NCBI RefSeq assembly: GCF_022836875.1 | Contig: NZ_CP090376.1 | Location: forward strand, 2,294,001-2,358,000 | Origin: Flavobacterium enshiense | GTDB taxonomy: Bacteria; Bacteroidota; Bacteroidia; Flavobacteriales; Flavobacteriaceae | Direction: 5' to 3' | Length of the DNA: 64,000 nucleotides | Shown here: piece after piece, positions 40,581 to 49,541 of the stretch | How positions within the stretch are numbered: the stretch's first letter is position 1 | Layout: every line of letters begins with the position of its first letter | The notes under the pieces: generated by a model | Told to the model about the DNA's origin: nothing | The model's input: only the letters and a program-made list of their open reading frames with translations | Database searches by the model: none | Made by a program: the position numbers and the translations under genes

Positions 40581-42503
40581 TTATGTAAAATAAGTTAATT
40601 GAAAACGGTTTTTAATTAAATCCTGAATATCGTTGATAGGCTGAAAACAGTTTTTTAGTTTTACTTTGTCAACTTTGGTCAGTTCTTCTATGTTAAGATA
40701 ACTTCCGTTGGAATCCGTTTTAAGTCCGTCTTCCGTTCTGAACCAATGTAATATGTGAAATGCTTCGGCACATTCAAGATACAAATCTGCATTTTGAGGT
40801 TCTAAATCGGCTAACTTTTTAAAGCGTTGATATGTATTGGTGATTCCTTTAATACCTTTACTGATGGCTAGAACGCGGGCAGCATCTACTAAAGGAGTGA
40901 TCGCTCTGTTCTTAATATCAAAAGTATCTTTATGTTCTTCGTCCTGTTCCACCAAAAACTGACGGAAAAATCCAAGCGGAGCAGGCTTTTTGATTGCATC
41001 GGTAGCTAAAAATGCATAAAACAATTGATTGTTTGCTGCTTTGGCAAAAATATCCTCAGTTAATGCTTTTTCTAAAAACGGATCGCCGTATATAAAGCTA
41101 TAATCAAAGAAAATGGAACTCCTGTGAATTCCTTTTTCACCTGGAGTATTTATCCAAGTATTGTATTGTTTTATCCAGTCTGTCAAGGACTTACACCACA
41201 ATTCATTGTTGGCGTTCAAACCTTGTTCGCTTTTTTCGTAACCTATTTTTTCGAATGTTTCCAAAACACGTTCTGCTAATCTCAAAAAGTATTTTTTTAC
41301 CTGGTCGTATTGATCGGCAGGTACATCTTCAAAAATCAATGAATTATTTACATCGGTTAATAGAAGCTGCTCCTTTCTTCCCTGACTGCCTAAATTAAAC
41401 CATGCAAAACGAACAGGAGGAGGAGTACCTTCTTTTTCAATAGCCAGACTAATGGCTCTTTTGGTTATCGCAATGGTAATCTCGGATGCCACATTGGTAA
41501 TATGAGAAATCGGGATGTTCCTATCAATAGAATTCTGGATAAGGTCGGTAAGCTTATCGCGTACAATCTTCAGGTCTTTGGATCGTTCAGCACGTTTTAT
41601 CTGTTTTAAAAGCACTCCCGGATTGTTTGCCTGAGCAGCTACAACATGATGTTCTGAAATAATTCCTGAAATTGTACTTTTTTCAGTTCCGTCGCGGGTA
41701 ACGCACAAATAGGGAACATTATGTTTAAGCATCATCATTTGTGCTTCGGCGATAGAAATATCTTCAGGAACAGTTACAACCGGTACTGTCATTATTTTAT
41801 CCACGGTCACATTAATAGGAAAAAGACCTGTAGCTATTTTTGAACTTAAATCATTATCGGTTACAATCCCGATGGGCATTTGGTTTTCCTGAATGATTAC
41901 GCTCCCGATTTGCCTGCTGGCCATAGTTTGGGCGACATGTTTTACTATATCATTAGGGCTTGCAGTGATTGGTTTTTTCGTATACTTAATGGGCTGGAAA
42001 TATTGAATGTCTGTGGCAGTTTGTTCATTAAAAATCACATTTTCAGAAATCAATTTCCCTCTATGATCTTTGTCATACGGATTTCGGGTGTTGGATGCAA
42101 AACTCTCCAAAAGAAAGCTTAATACACTACTGTTTCCGGTTACATAAGGTTTGAAAACTTCAATCGGAATTGCATAAATAATAGAATCTTCCCTTGATTT
42201 TGCGGTCATCAGGTAATTATTCTTAGCAAAAAAGGGACGCAACCCCAATATGTCACCTTCATCACATTTGTCAATCAGGGTTTCTTCGGCATCAGAAATT
42301 ACAGAAAGGCCAATTGCTCCCGAAGCTACTACATAAAAGCAGTCGTGAGTGAGATCTCCGATTTTAAACAAAATCTGATTTTTTTCCAGATAAAGCACTT
42401 TTACCTGTTCGGAAATTGCTACAAGTTCATGATACGTCAGGCTTGTAAACGGCGGATAATGTTTTAAAAAGTCGGCAATTCGTTCTGCAATTGGGTTTCT
42501 CAT
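40581..42503 (-). CDS. cNMP-binding, CBS and DUF294 nucleotidyltransferase-like protein
   Basis: The 640-residue cytoplasmic protein has four parts: a cyclic-nucleotide-binding domain (about 10-130, with DCFYVVASGAIGLSVI), two CBS domains (about 175-305, ASRQIGSVIIQENQMPIGIVTDNDL and MLKHNVPYLCVTRDGTE), a DUF294 nucleotidyltransferase-like domain (about 335-480, WFNLGSQGRKEQLLLTDVNNSLIF) and a C-terminal DUF294_C domain. Related proteins sit beside acs in many bacteria and are thought to sense adenine nucleotides. The motif GSQGRKEQ-x3-TD-x-NN has Asn where most relatives have Asp (usually TDxDN), so a metal-binding Asp may be missing. Catalysis may then be weakened or lost. Confidence 0.9.
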   Translation of the reverse strand: MRNPIAERIADFLKHYPPFTSLTYHELVAISEQVKVLYLEKNQILFKIGDLTHDCFYVVASGAIGLSVISDAEETLIDKCDEGDILGLRPFFAKNNYLMTAKSREDSIIYAIPIEVFKPYVTGNSSVLSFLLESFASNTRNPYDKDHRGKLISENVIFNEQTATDIQYFQPIKYTKKPITASPNDIVKHVAQTMASRQIGSVIIQENQMPIGIVTDNDLSSKIATGLFPINVTVDKIMTVPVVTVPEDISIAEAQMMMLKHNVPYLCVTRDGTEKSTISGIISEHHVVAAQANNPGVLLKQIKRAERSKDLKIVRDKLTDLIQNSIDRNIPISHITNVASEITIAITKRAISLAIEKEGTPPPVRFAWFNLGSQGRKEQLLLTDVNNSLIFEDVPADQYDQVKKYFLRLAERVLETFEKIGYEKSEQGLNANNELWCKSLTDWIKQYNTWINTPGEKGIHRSSIFFDYSFIYGDPFLEKALTEDIFAKAANNQLFYAFLATDAIKKPAPLGFFRQFLVEQDEEHKDTFDIKNRAITPLVDAARVLAISKGIKGITNTYQRFKKLADLEPQNADLYLECAEAFHILHWFRTEDGLKTDSNGSYLNIEELTKVDKVKLKNCFQPINDIQDLIKNRFQLTYFT

Positions 42504-42633
42504 ATCAAATTATAATATTTAATGACTCATTTCTAACTAAATAACATGTAAGAAATTAGTCATAGTATAACGGATAATAATTCTCTAAATATACTAAAAA
42601 ATAGTAGACTTCAAAAGGAGGGAAGGTTAAACT

Positions 42634-43500
42634 TTAATAAGCATATAATTGTGAAATGGTTATTATGATAACAGCCATTACTGCACAGGCAATTCCTAAG
42701 TAATTTATCCTGGTAATTTTTTCGTTAAAGACAGTGACACCAATTAAAGTTCCGATAATGATTACACCAAAATTCATTGCTGCAAAAACAGTTGAAGGAT
42801 TGTCTGACAGCACTTTATGAGCTCTCAAATAAAAAAGGATATTACCAAAATTAAAGATGCCCAATATTATTCCAAATAAAAAACTCTGCAAGGTTAAATT
42901 TCGTTTACAGAAGATCAGATAATAAAGAGTGATTAAAGAGGCGATACAAAATGCTCCGCAAAAGATAAAAAATAACGACGTGGTAAACGGTATTTCATTA
43001 TAAAGTGCAATTTGTTTGAAAAGGACATCAATTATCCCAAATCCGAATAAAACAAATAAGGGATAAATCCAGCTGTTATTTTCGTTTGCAGATTCTGATT
43101 TCCGGTTCAGCGTTAAAAATATTGCCATAAAACCGATGGCAAGTCCGATGAACTTAAATACGCTGATATTTTCATTAAAAATGAAAAACGATGCCAATAT
43201 TGGAATAAATAAGGATAAACGCTGAGCGATTTCTGTTTTTACAATTCCGATATTTTTGACAGATGCCGCCAGAAAAAGAAATATTACCGGTAATAATATG
43301 GATAAAGGAAAATAAAATTTCCATGGTACTGAATTCTTCAAAATTTTGACATCTGGAGAAAATGTCAGATAGCAAAGCACTAATGCTGCTAAATAATTCC
43401 AATTGATACTTTGTTGAATATTTATTTCGAAACGCCTCGCTGTTTTCAAGAGTATAGCAACCGAAATACTGCAACAAACACTTAAGAGTATGTATAACAT
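42634..43500 (-). CDS. EamA (DMT superfamily) transporter
   Basis: The 288-residue protein has about ten hydrophobic helices in two EamA repeats: the first half with NWNYLAALVLCYLTF and IGLAIGFMAIFLTL, the second with VLFGFGIIDVLFKQIALYNEIPF and ITRINYLGIACAVMAVIIITI ending. This is the drug/metabolite transporter pattern; substrates are typically amino acids or metabolites and cannot be deduced. It lies alone between the DUF294 gene and a 475-bp intergenic region. Start ATG 43500 follows a gap with no competing frame. Confidence 0.85.
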   Translation of the reverse strand: MLYILLSVCCSISVAILLKTARRFEINIQQSINWNYLAALVLCYLTFSPDVKILKNSVPWKFYFPLSILLPVIFLFLAASVKNIGIVKTEIAQRLSLFIPILASFFIFNENISVFKFIGLAIGFMAIFLTLNRKSESANENNSWIYPLFVLFGFGIIDVLFKQIALYNEIPFTTSLFFIFCGAFCIASLITLYYLIFCKRNLTLQSFLFGIILGIFNFGNILFYLRAHKVLSDNPSTVFAAMNFGVIIIGTLIGVTVFNEKITRINYLGIACAVMAVIIITISQLYAY

Positions 43501-43642
43501 ATGATGGGGGAAGTTGTTATAAAGGCAAAGTTAGAAAGATTTGATAATTGCTGATATATTGGTTTAATAATTTTCTATTTTACATAATGTATATTATAGT
43601 TCAATAGTGTGATTTCAAAAACAATGAGAAGAACCAAAAAAA

Positions 43643-43882
43643 TATGCATTTCATCGATAAAAAAATCACTTTGTAGATATTTGATATAATCACCTTTCTA
43701 ATCTTATTACTATTCCTACTTAAAAAATTCAAAATTAATTAGTTATGATTGTATTTTTAAAATTTAAAATTGTTGTTGTTCAGTATTTTCCGATGCAAAA
43801 ATCCCAATTCTGTGGAGTTAGTCTTACTAATAAAGTTAAATTGTGCATTTTGACGATAAAAAGTGCATTTTAACGATAAAAT
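43643..43882 (+). repeat. Three spaced 20-bp direct repeats
   Basis: Copies are 43643-43662 (tatgcatttcatcgataaaa), 43843-43862 (gtgcattttgacgataaaaa) and 43863-43882 (gtgcattttaacgataaaat). The last two are immediate tandems, and the first is exactly 200 bases before the second. They share TGCATTT-x3-CGATAAAA. Their place upstream of a secreted-protein gene suggests regulator binding. On the reverse strand the core reads ATCGTTAAAATGCA, not unlike the short direct repeats bound by LytTR regulators. Apart from these, the gap 43501-43976 shows only a promoter-like box. Confidence 0.5.
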
Positions 43883-43908
43883 AATTTTTTTATTTGAATG
43901 CTAACTGA

Positions 43909-43916
43909 TAGATTTG
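43909..43916 (+). promoter_or_regulatory. -7 promoter box of the DUF4832 gene
   Basis: TAGATTTG matches TAnnTTTG and lies 27 bases past the last direct repeat. It gives a leader of about 54 bases to ATG 43977. A TTG at 43893 is nearer than the usual spacing. Confidence 0.4.
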
Positions 43917-43976
43917 CAACGAGTTACAATTTAAATGTCACTCAAAGTAATTAACAAAACAACTAAAGAAAGATTT

Positions 43977-45608
43977 ATGAAGAAGACAATTTTAACCTTA
44001 ACATTACTTTTATCAGTTTTAAGTTTTGCCCAAACTACTACAAACGTAACCTACACCACTTCAACCGAAAATTTCCCTAACCCTGAACGTGGTTTATATC
44101 ACCACGCAGGAGCTCACTCTACCGGATATTCAAGTTTAAGTCAGTCTACATTGACAAGCTTCAGAAATAATGAAGGTATTACTCTGATACTTAGACTATT
44201 CTATTTGGAGAATTTTAGAAATGGCCCTATATCACAGGATTATCTGAATAAAATGCAGACTGATTTTAATACCCTCAGAAATGCAGGTCTTAAATGTATC
44301 ATTCGTTTTGCATATTCTAACGACGATGCGCCAGGACAAAGAGATGCTTCTAAAGCACAGATTTTAGCTCATATACAGCAGGTTAAACCTCTTTTACAAA
44401 ATAACGCTGATGTAATCGCTGTTGTGCAGGCTGGATTTATCGGGACTTGGGGAGAATGGTACTACACCGATCATTTTGGGATGTCGTCGCCGTTGACCTC
44501 TACAGATTATGCTAACAGAAAAGAGGTCGTTGACGCTCTCTTAAATGCACTTCCTTCTTCAAGAATGGTACAGATGAGAACACCTCAATTAAAACAAAAA
44601 TTATATTCAACCAGTTCAGCACTGACACAAAACCAAGCTTTCAACAGTTCGGCTGTTTCCAGACTAGGACACCACAATGACTGTTTCCTTTCCAGTTCGA
44701 CTGATGTCGGAACCTATACGAATATTTCGACAGAGTACCCGTATTTAGAGCAAGAAACTAAATTTTTACCTATGGGTGGAGAAACTTGTAGAGTGAACTT
44801 ACCTCGTTCGGGTTGTGTTACTGCTTTGGAGGAAATGCAGAAATTCCATTGGTCTTATCTGAATGTAGAGTTTCATTCCTCAGTAATTAGTGGTTTTTCA
44901 TCTGAAGGATGTTTAGATGATATTAAGAAAAAATTAGGTTACCGTTTTGAATTGGTTAATGGTTCATTCCCTCAAGCAGCTAATGTTGGCGGATCAATGG
45001 TAGTGAATTTCAAAGTTAAAAACTCAGGTTTCGCAACCCCTTACAACCAAAGAACAGCATATATCGTTTTCAAAAATACAGTGACTGGTGATGTTTTCAC
45101 AAAGGCGTTGGCTACAGATCCAAGATTATGGACTAGTCAGGCTGAAACAGCTATAAATGAAACAATTACATTGCCAACAAATATTGTTCAAGGTTCATAT
45201 AAATTGTATTTACATCTTCCGGATGCGGCATCAGGTTTAAGCGCTCGTCCTGAATATGCAATCAGAATGGCAAACACTAATACATGGGAAGCATCTACAG
45301 GATATAACAATCTTAATGCTACCGTGAATGTTGGACAGACCCTTGGAACTGGCGATACTGCTACAACAGTTAACGCATTAGTTTACCCAATTCCTGCAAA
45401 CAACGAAATATTTGTTGAATTGGAAAGTGTAGATCAGTATGCAATTGGAATGTACAATTCATTAGGACAAAAAGTAAATGTAAACACTACAGTGGCAGCA
45501 AATAAATTAACCGTTGATACTGAAAGTTTGAGTGACGGTGTGTACTACATCAAAATTTCAAATAATAGTCAAAAAAATGATACCAGACGTGTGGTAGTAA
45601 AACACTAA
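43977..45608 (+). CDS. Secreted DUF4874/DUF4832 protein with T9SS sorting domain
   Basis: From ATG 43977 the product is 543 residues with a signal peptide (MKKTILTLTLLLSVLSFAQ). The N-terminal half fits DUF4874, with FPNPERGLYHHAGAHSTGYS and RLFYLENFRNGPISQDYLNKM. The next part fits DUF4832, with FIGTWGEWYYTDHFG and PFLPMGGETC-like segments, a fold related to glycosidase TIM barrels. The last 75 residues form a T9SS type A sorting domain (YPIPANNEIFVEL, then DGVYYIKISNNSQKNDTRRVVVKH). The DUF4832 family is often near exopolysaccharide genes; here it converges on the Pel-like operon. Carbohydrate cleavage is plausible but not shown. The 14-codon upstream extension is disfavoured. Confidence 0.85.
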   Translation: MKKTILTLTLLLSVLSFAQTTTNVTYTTSTENFPNPERGLYHHAGAHSTGYSSLSQSTLTSFRNNEGITLILRLFYLENFRNGPISQDYLNKMQTDFNTLRNAGLKCIIRFAYSNDDAPGQRDASKAQILAHIQQVKPLLQNNADVIAVVQAGFIGTWGEWYYTDHFGMSSPLTSTDYANRKEVVDALLNALPSSRMVQMRTPQLKQKLYSTSSALTQNQAFNSSAVSRLGHHNDCFLSSSTDVGTYTNISTEYPYLEQETKFLPMGGETCRVNLPRSGCVTALEEMQKFHWSYLNVEFHSSVISGFSSEGCLDDIKKKLGYRFELVNGSFPQAANVGGSMVVNFKVKNSGFATPYNQRTAYIVFKNTVTGDVFTKALATDPRLWTSQAETAINETITLPTNIVQGSYKLYLHLPDAASGLSARPEYAIRMANTNTWEASTGYNNLNATVNVGQTLGTGDTATTVNALVYPIPANNEIFVELESVDQYAIGMYNSLGQKVNVNTTVAANKLTVDTESLSDGVYYIKISNNSQKNDTRRVVVKH

Positions 45609-45665
45609 ACCTTTCATATTTTTTTATTAGTTGATTGAGAAATGGGGATTGTTGAAAAACGGTCC

Positions 45666-48600
45666 CTATTTTTTTTTCTTTTGTTTCAAATTATACTTCA
45701 CACCCAACTGCAATGCATTTGAATAAAATTTGTCCTGAAGATAAAATTCGAATATTGCTGTAATGGCTGTATAATCAAAAATCTGATAGTTAAGATTACC
45801 GATAAAACGGGTGAATTCATCAGCGTAATCATCATAAAACCATCCTCCTTCTACTTTCATATTAAAATCATCTTCCGAATTTCCGATAGAATATCCCAGT
45901 CCGCCACCAATGAAAAAGCGGTCATCTATCATCCAATAAGGATATCCGGTTGATAACGGAATTGTCGATTCTCCTAAAGAAGCTTGTGTTCTGGTGGATT
46001 CGACAAAAGGCTCGAATCTGTATTTTTTTTGCATCCAACGGTCAAATATTACTTTTGCGGTTACGCTTCCTTCATAGGATTCATCAACATAGAAATCTTC
46101 ATTAAGTTTTTCACTCTTATTATAGTAATTCCCCTCAAGAGATAAACTTGTGTTGAAATATTTGAAAAAATGATAATTCTCATAAAGATTCAACTGAAAA
46201 CGGTAAATGCTCTTACTGTATGACGGTCCGTTTTCAGCGGGAGCAATATTAAGTTCGGCTGAAGAATAACTCTTGTTTTTTGAATAATTTACACCCGCAC
46301 CAAATTGAAAAAATGATTTTTCAAGAAGGCTGTATTCATAACGTATATTTGACCAATACTGCAGTTTATCATATGACTTAGGATTATTAAACTGATATTG
46401 AATTCCGAATACATCGTGTGTTTTATTATCGTCATAATCAGGAACCTCATATTCAACACGGTACATTGAACTGTAGGTAAATCCAAAGCCATGCAAATTC
46501 TTCTTTTTATCGTAAACATTATAAGATAATACGTTTTCAAAAGCAGAAAGTTTATCCTTATTCGTTTGCATTTCGGTATCATAATTAATGAAATTTCCGT
46601 ATTCCCGGCGATTTGTTTTAATCACTTTTTGGAGTACATCTTCGTAAAATAAACCTCTGTAGTTTTCCACAAGATAATTTTGGAGATCGCTTTTTTCATA
46701 AATCACATCGGTGTTCAGCATTTTTTTAATGGTTTCTTTATCCGCAGATTCCTCAGGAAGCTCACTGGCCAAAATCCATGATTCTTTGAATTTTCCCATG
46801 TCGTGATAAGCATTGCTCATCTGTGCTTTAACTCTGTAATCATCAGGGTTTTTACCCATATAGGTATTATATTCATTGATTAATTTTTGATAATCTTTCA
46901 ATTCAATCAGCCATTGCATTTTGTTGTAAAAATCGATTTCATTACTAAATTCCGACCAATCATAGGCTTTTTGAAATTCATTGTTGTCTGCATAAATCCA
47001 GCTAATCATTGTTGCTAAATCTTTATATTCTTCAGATGGAATTATTTTATTAAGTTCCGGAATAGCGTTTTCAGGTTCATAATTTACCAGATAATCAATA
47101 TACCTAAGATAGTTTTCGCGAGAGGAATCCACTTTTAGTAAGTTAATAAGCGCTGTCTTTATTTTTTCCAGATTTTCTGGCGAATTAAAAAATGTAATGT
47201 AATTATTAAGTAATGCTTCATCGGTTGGAGTTATCAGCATTTGGGCGCTCATCCATTTCTCCTGAACAGCATCATTAGGATAATATACCAACTTACTTAA
47301 TGCCTGTGAATACATTATGTTTTCAGGCAATGGATATTTAATACAATGCTCTTCAAGCATTTTCCAAACCTCTTCAGTCCTGTCATCCCACGAGAGATAT
47401 TCGGCATATTTATTCCATACTTCCGGATTGATTTTTGGTTCGGTAAGCATTCTTTGTCTCAAAACTTCAATTTCTAAAGCTAATTTTCTATCCGCATCAT
47501 CATCATCCCAGTCAGCTTCCCTCAGCAGTCTTGCTACTTCGTCATTGAACTTTTTGTATTCGTTTTTAACATTAGCTGCAACCAAATCCAAATTGCTTGC
47601 TTGTAAATCGTTTTTAAAATCAGGGAGTGTAATTCTTGATTTATTGGTTCGTACTGAATACAAATAGCCGTCCAGATAAGGTACTTTTTTGAAAGTGGCC
47701 CCTTCTCTTTTCAGTTGTTCTTCAATTCTCGAAGTTTTATCCATACTGCCGTAAACAAACCAATCCTGTTCGGAAAAATCAGAATCTTCAGGTTTGATTT
47801 TTTCAACGGTATACATTCCGTTAACAGATTTATGATTGAAATAGGAAGCTCTCCAGTCATTTGTCATCAAGCCGCTTTCCCTTGCATCTTTGAAACGGAT
47901 ATTTGGAAAATCAGTACGTATTGTTTTTAAAAGTTTATCAAATTCAGGGTACATTGCTCTGTCGCTGTTTGGGGTTTTGTACCAACCTAATTTATCACGA
48001 TTCCGCGAGTCAAAGTCTCCTTTACCTAAAGTGGTTCCAGGAATCTGGTAGATATCGTCCGGATGAAGAAAATGCGTCCAAATTCCGGTATACATATATA
48101 AAGAATAGATAGTGAATTTTAAATCCTGATCAATATAAAATCCGAAGGAAATCCTTGGAAAATCAAATAATTCAGGTTCATATGGATCAAAATCAAATTC
48201 CCTGTCCCCACCTTCTTTTTTATCCCCAAAAGCAAGGCTACACATGAATTTCAGGGAGGGCATGCCTTTTTTGAGTTGTTTCAGCCCTACCCTATCTATA
48301 TGATTTGAAGGCGGGACATAAGTTACAGGCAAAGGGCCAAAATCATTTACCTCCCATTTCTTTTCAGCGGCCTTAAGAGAAGTCACCATAAAATCCGGAT
48401 TTTTCCAGTCAGATACAAGTAACGAAACATGATTATAGCCATGAAAAGCCAATTCATGACCTTTTTTTGCCACATCATTCATCAGCCAGGAACTCAAACC
48501 GGTTTCTTTTCCGTCTATCTTAATTTTTTTTGAGTCCCATTCCCTGAATAAAAATGGAGGTTTGATATTTTCATTATAATCAAACGTGGTCATTGCGGAA

Positions 48601-49538
48601 TATTTGATATCATGTTTTTTTGCTAATTTTTCTAAATCAGGCCACCAGACATTATGTACATAATCCCTTATGGTTAGATTCAATTCTGATGCAACTGGTT
48701 CGCTTTTGATGTCATATAGTGGAGCAGGGAAATCATCTAAAAAGATGACACCTGTATTAATTACCGGATATGGAATACCTTCGAGTCCTTTCAGAATTCC
48801 GGAAGTTATCAAACCACGGTCCTCCTTAATAAAGTAATAGGATGCATTATAGTAAATAACTTTTCCTTTACCTATTGAATTTTCAGTTATTAGCGGATAA
48901 TTTTCATCATTAGCTGCTGTAGCTTCAACTTTAATTTTATCAGAAAAAACCGAACTTTTTAAACCGAAAAGTTTTGCGTTTTCTAAATAAGTTTGATCTT
49001 TAAATCCGGGAAAAATATTTGTTTTAAATAAAAAGCCTGCTGCGACGGCATCCGTATCGAACTGATTATCAGGTTTCATTCCAATCAAAAAGGAAAAGCG
49101 TTTGTCTTCACTCCCGAAAGGAAGGAATAATGTACCTCCCCTGGCAACAAAATCCGTAAGGATGTCAATACTTTGATTATTTAATTTTTTAGTATTAAAA
49201 ACGCTTAAAACTTTAACGCTGCTGTCTATTTTATGATCTTTATTCCAATCTTCAAGAGTGACACTTCGAAAAGGCATTTTCATGTAATCGCAGACTTTTC
49301 TCATATTTCTGTTAAGCAACAAACTTTCAACTTCACTTTTGTCGGTAATAAACATAACTAAAGGAGGAAGATTTAAAGGTATTCCTGTATATCGTCGCAG
49401 CGTCAATTCCCCATTCCTTTTATTAGCATCAAAACCGGTCAGCTCCTCAATATGTGCACAACCAGCAGTAATTACAGCCAAAAGCAATGAAAAAAAGACA
49501 CAGCATCTCAATGATATATTTAGCTTGCCACACTTCAT
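45666..49538 (-). CDS. DUF2194 deacetylase-like / helical repeat / beta-barrel fusion, Pel-type export
   Basis: The 1290-residue protein has a lipoprotein-type N-terminus (TAGC, Cys27). Residues about 55-640 are DUF2194, which resembles a polysaccharide deacetylase: the metal-binding Asp pair is at FLDD (268-269) and HGYNH gives His366-x3-His370. Residues about 690-1010 form helical TPR-like repeats. The last 260 residues alternate polar and hydrophobic strands, ending QLGVKYNLKQ, and look like an outer-membrane beta-barrel. In Pseudomonas, PelA deacetylates Pel and PelB has the TPR and porin parts; here both activities are in one chain. It is the last gene of the Pel-like operon. The deacetylase role is inferred from motifs. 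Confidence 0.75.
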   Translation of the reverse strand: MKCGKLNISLRCCVFFSLLLAVITAGCAHIEELTGFDANKRNGELTLRRYTGIPLNLPPLVMFITDKSEVESLLLNRNMRKVCDYMKMPFRSVTLEDWNKDHKIDSSVKVLSVFNTKKLNNQSIDILTDFVARGGTLFLPFGSEDKRFSFLIGMKPDNQFDTDAVAAGFLFKTNIFPGFKDQTYLENAKLFGLKSSVFSDKIKVEATAANDENYPLITENSIGKGKVIYYNASYYFIKEDRGLITSGILKGLEGIPYPVINTGVIFLDDFPAPLYDIKSEPVASELNLTIRDYVHNVWWPDLEKLAKKHDIKYSAMTTFDYNENIKPPFLFREWDSKKIKIDGKETGLSSWLMNDVAKKGHELAFHGYNHVSLLVSDWKNPDFMVTSLKAAEKKWEVNDFGPLPVTYVPPSNHIDRVGLKQLKKGMPSLKFMCSLAFGDKKEGGDREFDFDPYEPELFDFPRISFGFYIDQDLKFTIYSLYMYTGIWTHFLHPDDIYQIPGTTLGKGDFDSRNRDKLGWYKTPNSDRAMYPEFDKLLKTIRTDFPNIRFKDARESGLMTNDWRASYFNHKSVNGMYTVEKIKPEDSDFSEQDWFVYGSMDKTSRIEEQLKREGATFKKVPYLDGYLYSVRTNKSRITLPDFKNDLQASNLDLVAANVKNEYKKFNDEVARLLREADWDDDDADRKLALEIEVLRQRMLTEPKINPEVWNKYAEYLSWDDRTEEVWKMLEEHCIKYPLPENIMYSQALSKLVYYPNDAVQEKWMSAQMLITPTDEALLNNYITFFNSPENLEKIKTALINLLKVDSSRENYLRYIDYLVNYEPENAIPELNKIIPSEEYKDLATMISWIYADNNEFQKAYDWSEFSNEIDFYNKMQWLIELKDYQKLINEYNTYMGKNPDDYRVKAQMSNAYHDMGKFKESWILASELPEESADKETIKKMLNTDVIYEKSDLQNYLVENYRGLFYEDVLQKVIKTNRREYGNFINYDTEMQTNKDKLSAFENVLSYNVYDKKKNLHGFGFTYSSMYRVEYEVPDYDDNKTHDVFGIQYQFNNPKSYDKLQYWSNIRYEYSLLEKSFFQFGAGVNYSKNKSYSSAELNIAPAENGPSYSKSIYRFQLNLYENYHFFKYFNTSLSLEGNYYNKSEKLNEDFYVDESYEGSVTAKVIFDRWMQKKYRFEPFVESTRTQASLGESTIPLSTGYPYWMIDDRFFIGGGLGYSIGNSEDDFNMKVEGGWFYDDYADEFTRFIGNLNYQIFDYTAITAIFEFYLQDKFYSNALQLGVKYNLKQKKKK

Positions 49539-49541
49539 AAT

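Noticed and set aside
43643..43882. CRISPR array
   Set aside because: Only three short units, two directly abutting without spacers, and no cas genes nearby.
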